Source of the DNA: Phycisphaerae bacterium
GTDB lineage: Bacteria > Planctomycetota > Phycisphaerae > UBA1845 > PWPN01
Direction: 5' to 3'
DNA: 64,000 nucleotides
Assembly (NCBI GenBank): GCA_030372985.1
Contig: JAUCQB010000072.1
Location: forward strand, 19,543-83,542
Below, in pieces: positions 60,790-64,000 of this stretch (positions within the stretch are counted from its first letter, which is position 1; every line of letters starts with the position of its first letter). The notes under the pieces are model-generated. The model had not been told where the DNA came from, made no database searches, and saw only the letters and a program-made list of their open reading frames with translations. Both the position numbers and the translations under genes were made by a program.

Positions 60790-63633
60790 TCAGTTCACGC
60801 AGTCGGCATCCGGCGGGGTGTTCTCTCCGCTGTAGCACCGCTGGAAGAGGCTGAAGTCAGTCTGGTCGATGTCTCCGTCGGCGTCCGCGTCCATGGTGCT
60901 GCATCCCGTGCCGTAGAGCACGCCCGGTCCCGAACTGCATGCAGCGAACAGGTCGTAGTCGGCCTGATCGACGTCGCAGTCCTGATCGAAGTCTGCGGCT
61001 ACGATCGGCTTCAGTGACAAGGCGGCCTCGCTTGACGTCGCGCTGCCGGCGATGTTTGTTACGACGCACCGGTAGTTCGCCACATCGGCGGCGTCGGCGC
61101 TCGATACGGTGAGGGTTGCGGTCGTCACGCCCGAGTAGTGTCCACCGTTGCTCAAGTTGGCGCCGTTTTTCTGCCACCGGTATGCGAACGTGCCGCCACC
61201 CGAAGCCGCGACGATGAAGGTGGCCGTGGCGCCCGGACAGGCGCTCTGAACGGCCGGATGTTGACTGATCACCGGCGGGCTTGCCACGTAGACCCATTTC
61301 ACCGCATCGGCGTACATGCTGCCGCTAGCATCAATATTCAGGTTGTTGACGTCCACGCTGCCAACGTTGCTGCCGGCGCTGAACGCATAGACACCGAGCG
61401 AAACCCATGTGTTCGCGCTGGCGGCCTGATCGACGTTGACGTCGGTGGTGCCGCCTCCGTGCGCGATCCGGTGGAGGATGGGAGTCCGGCGATTGGCGTT
61501 GGCCCCCCAGGTGACCGAAACCTCGTAGGTGCCGGCGGCGGGCAGGTCGGCGCTGAAGATGGCGTGCTTCTCGCCGGCGACGGAACGGTAGGTGCTGCCG
61601 TATCGGGAACCGATGCCCGCCGTGACGCCTACCGCGGTGCTCTTGCCGCCGCTGTCAGCCCACCCGCCGGTCTCGGAGTACTTGGCGTAGTTCTGGCCGC
61701 CCGCGCGACTCTCGACCATGAACACTGGAGCGGTAACCGTCAAGCTGGCCGTGTTCGAGGTGGCACTACCATGATCATTGGTCACGACGCAGCGGTAAGC
61801 GCCCTGATCGGGAACGTCGACGCCGGTGATCTGAAGCGTCGCCGAGTTGGCCCCGGAGATTGTGCCGCCGTCACTGAGGTCGACGGTGTCCTTCTGCCAC
61901 TGGTAGCTCAGCGGAGCGTCGCCCGTCGCCTGCACGGTGAAGGTTGCGATGCTGCCGAGGGGCACGGTTTGATTTGACGGATGCTGGACGATACTAGGCG
62001 GTTGGGGCCCGACGTCGCCCACCTCGACCTGCTTGCTGCATGTGGCCCCGAACCAGGCGACACCGTCGCGCACCATTCGCCAGTCGGTGGTATAGGTCCC
62101 GACGGTGGCCGGGGCGGTCATGGTGAAGCTGAACGCGTAGGTCTGGCCGGGTCCGACTTCCCCGGAGATGTTCACGCGGTTCAAGGCGGTGAACGGGTCG
62201 CTGTCGCCGACCGCGCCGAGGCGGATGGCGCGGGATTCGGTCCACAGGACACCGCGGTTGCGGAAGGTGATACTCACGGGGTAGCTCTGACCGGGCTGCA
62301 TGGTGGTGGGGATGGTGTCGCTGACGTACTCATCGGAATAGAAATCCCAGGTCGGCGCCGTACCGAAGTAGCTGCAGATTCCCTTGTACATGCCCCACAT
62401 CGCCGCCGAGCGGAAGAAGTTGTTGTTGAGATGGTTGGCGTCACCGTCCCGGTCGCATGTGTCGTGGAAGCCGAGTTCGGTTAGTGTAGCCGCGCGATCA
62501 GGGATGCGGATCTCGCCATAGTTGCCGTTGGAGTTCTTCACACAGGTGCCGTGGCACGTCCATGAGGAATCAACGTTGGCTGTGATGGCACTCATAATGG
62601 CCGAGTTGATGTTGTTGGCCAACGTCTGGCTGACCGCTCCCCAGGCCGCGTGCTCCTCGCTGGCATCGTAGTACGTCTCGGTGCCCGTCGGGCATGAGCC
62701 GGTGCAGTCGCCCTGGTAACCGTTGGTGTGGAGAGAAACGTAAATGTCTGAGTTATCGTAGTCGGAGGCGAGCGGCCGGGAGCGGATGTCGTCGCTGCTC
62801 TCGGAGGCGCCGCTGCCGAGGTTGCAGTCGCCGGTATAGCTGGCGTATATGGTGCACGGATAGCCGATGTTCTTGAGCCAGACGTAAGCGGCCATCTGCC
62901 ACCACGGATGGCCGGAGCTGTGGTTGCCCTGGCTCTTGTTCGTGCATCGTACCAGGCGCACCGTCGCGCCGTCCGCGACGAGATAGGTCTCAAGGTACTG
63001 GCACATCTCCAGGTTGTGGAAATCCTCCTGATTCAGTGGCGAGCAGTACACCGGTCTCTGCGTCGTCCACACGCTGCCGTTCCACATGTACCCGTGCCCC
63101 GGAGAGATGGTAACGCTGCGCCCGGACAGTGAATCCAGAGCGTACTGTCCCTGGGGCGTCACACGAGCTGGCGCGGGCTTGATGACCGGAGGAAGGTAGC
63201 TGGACAGTGGCAGGTCGTCGACCGTGAGCTTGACGTTCTGGTCAAGGTCAAACTGCCGCAACGTCCAGGAGGCTTGTACGTAAACGGCCTGGACAAAAAC
63301 CTCGCTGATTTCGACCGAAAGGAGGTCCTCGGAGAAATCAATCGTCACGGAATCCGTGGAGACAACAAGGTCATTGAGGCTCACGCCCTGGGGTATGGCC
63401 GAAAAGATGCCTTCAGCCTGCTCTTCGGCGGTCGGACCGGCGATCAGTGCCGCGACGGCGATGTGAACCGGGTCACCGCCGGCCGGTACGGTTCGCTGGA
63501 CGACTCTCAGCTTGCCATCCGCCCGAAAGAAAACGTCCACGGTATCCGCTGCTGTCACCGTTGCGCTGGCCATCAGGCATGCCATCACGCCTGCGAATAG
63601 TATCCGTGTGGAAGGGAGCTTCTTTGCCATCAC
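60790..63633 (-). CDS. secreted N-acetylmuramoyl-L-alanine amidase, GerMN-amidase-Ig-golvesin-dockerin
   Basis: A 947-residue exported protein. After a signal peptide (LFAGVMACLMASATVTAA) the order is a GerMN domain (LIAGPTAEEQAEGIFSAIPQ, about 45-145); an amidase_3 domain (TISPGHGYMWNGSVW, YVSLHTNGYQGDC, ATLTELGFHDTC, about 170-425); a region with CARDB/NBR1-like beta folds (about 425-545); an Ig-like domain (GAYRCVVTNDHGSATS); a golvesin-like beta domain (AIFSADLPAAGTYEVSVTWG); a second Ig domain (NYRCVVTNIAGSATS); and a C-terminal dockerin-like pair of Ca2+ loops (DFDQDCDVDQADYDLF, DADADGDIDQTDFSLF). It should cleave peptidoglycan stems outside the cell. The dockerin suggests docking to a cell-surface partner. 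Confidence 0.9.
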   Translation of the reverse strand: MMAKKLPSTRILFAGVMACLMASATVTAADTVDVFFRADGKLRVVQRTVPAGGDPVHIAVAALIAGPTAEEQAEGIFSAIPQGVSLNDLVVSTDSVTIDFSEDLLSVEISEVFVQAVYVQASWTLRQFDLDQNVKLTVDDLPLSSYLPPVIKPAPARVTPQGQYALDSLSGRSVTISPGHGYMWNGSVWTTQRPVYCSPLNQEDFHNLEMCQYLETYLVADGATVRLVRCTNKSQGNHSSGHPWWQMAAYVWLKNIGYPCTIYASYTGDCNLGSGASESSDDIRSRPLASDYDNSDIYVSLHTNGYQGDCTGSCPTGTETYYDASEEHAAWGAVSQTLANNINSAIMSAITANVDSSWTCHGTCVKNSNGNYGEIRIPDRAATLTELGFHDTCDRDGDANHLNNNFFRSAAMWGMYKGICSYFGTAPTWDFYSDEYVSDTIPTTMQPGQSYPVSITFRNRGVLWTESRAIRLGAVGDSDPFTALNRVNISGEVGPGQTYAFSFTMTAPATVGTYTTDWRMVRDGVAWFGATCSKQVEVGDVGPQPPSIVQHPSNQTVPLGSIATFTVQATGDAPLSYQWQKDTVDLSDGGTISGANSATLQITGVDVPDQGAYRCVVTNDHGSATSNTASLTVTAPVFMVESRAGGQNYAKYSETGGWADSGGKSTAVGVTAGIGSRYGSTYRSVAGEKHAIFSADLPAAGTYEVSVTWGANANRRTPILHRIAHGGGTTDVNVDQAASANTWVSLGVYAFSAGSNVGSVDVNNLNIDASGSMYADAVKWVYVASPPVISQHPAVQSACPGATATFIVAASGGGTFAYRWQKNGANLSNGGHYSGVTTATLTVSSADAADVANYRCVVTNIAGSATSSEAALSLKPIVAADFDQDCDVDQADYDLFAACSSGPGVLYGTGCSTMDADADGDIDQTDFSLFQRCYSGENTPPDADCVN

Positions 63634-63887
63634 GTAAGCCTCCGGTCGATTTGAAACCCGTTGAAATCACGAATGAACGGTCCGCGACTCCATCGATGAT
63701 TTTAACGGAACTGCGATGAGCAGTCCAGCTTGCGAAGTCGTTGCTGCGATCCGGCTGAGCAGGAAAGGGACTCTTCCAGAAGATGACGCAGACGATGCAT
63801 CTGTCCGGCCACGTGATACGGCCTGCTTCGAAAACGGTCCGCTAGACCGTCGGTCAGCCGGACCCCGGTTGGCCGTGTTTGCTGCAA

Positions 63888-64000
63888 TCATTTCAGTTTC
63901 TCGCGAGGATCCGTGTCTTCAATCAGGACTGGTTCCACGACGGCCGCGGCAGAAAGAAGATCGTTCGCCTTCCGGCGATTCTGGACCACAATATCGCAGC
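63888..64000 (-). CDS. C-terminal fragment of an unidentified protein (5' end outside window)
   Basis: An open frame enters from the right edge and ends at a TGA at 63890-63888. The last residues read EPVLIEDTDPREKLK, a charged tail that looks like real coding sequence. Nothing more can be said about the protein from 37 codons. Confidence 0.4.
   Translation of the reverse strand, partial: CDIVVQNRRKANDLLSAAAVVEPVLIEDTDPREKLK

Noticed and set aside
1..64000. CRISPR array, prophage genes or rRNA operon
   Set aside because: No regularly spaced direct repeats, phage structural genes or rRNA sequences are visible on either strand.

Overview
The window looks like chromosomal DNA from a Planctomycetota bacterium, most likely of the Phycisphaerae type. 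I infer this from the high G+C content and a Gram-negative LpxB. Families common in planctomycetes are also present: Tat-exported DUF362 and Gfo/Idh/MocA proteins, a sulfatase, a DUF1571 lipoprotein, a dockerin-tailed surface amidase, and a squalene/farnesyl synthase. TTG and GTG starts recur, and in several cases a clear Shine-Dalgarno sequence (SD) fixes them. No plasmid, prophage or CRISPR feature is visible.

Layout. 1-9.3 kb holds a truncated DUF362 protein, a DUF3592 membrane protein, a Ycf46-type AAA ATPase, two linked envelope proteins and an AI-2E-family permease. 9.3-17 kb holds a minus-strand RND efflux pair, a sulfatase, an FmdB-type zinc ribbon and lpxB. 17-23.4 kb has rpsB-tsf on the plus strand with a leader hairpin and a strong terminator, then squalene synthase, a Tat oxidoreductase and a phosphodiesterase lipoprotein. 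23.5-36.5 kb has a PpiD-like chaperone, topA, a voltage-sensor-like protein without a pore, a propeller protein, an S55 (SpoIVB-type) peptidase, rnc and a DUF1571 lipoprotein. 36.6-39.6 kb is a serS-small ORF-aroF transcription unit preceded by what reads as a complete ribosome-mediated attenuator. 40-47.4 kb is an accessory island: an IS110-family transposase, a three-gene overlapping cassette (PD-(D/E)xK fragment, DUF4062-STAND NTPase, HEPN-like protein) and a tRNA-Arg at its far edge. 47.4-51.7 kb has rpsR, a Trm112-like protein and a znuABC-type zinc importer with a ribbon-helix-helix/zinc-ribbon candidate regulator upstream. 51.8-64 kb has small membrane proteins, a stand-alone Clp-N protein, PhhB, an ECF sigma/anti-sigma pair, a YhcH-family protein, an amidohydrolase carrying an inserted GspE-N-like domain, a NarL-type response regulator and a large secreted amidase.

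Two observations stand out. First, the serS-aroF leader at 39.38-39.63 kb shows a consensus-like promoter and a 42-residue leader peptide with 8 aromatic residues and 4 serines within residues 25-37. It also shows a U-tailed terminator hairpin and a competing antiterminator pairing. Together they form a coherent attenuation switch for aromatic amino acid and seryl-tRNA supply. Second, the nuclease-like/STAND/HEPN-like cassette at 41.9-46.8 kb has translationally coupled genes and the look of an uncharacterised defence system. Everything here was read by eye; no database search or folding calculation was run.
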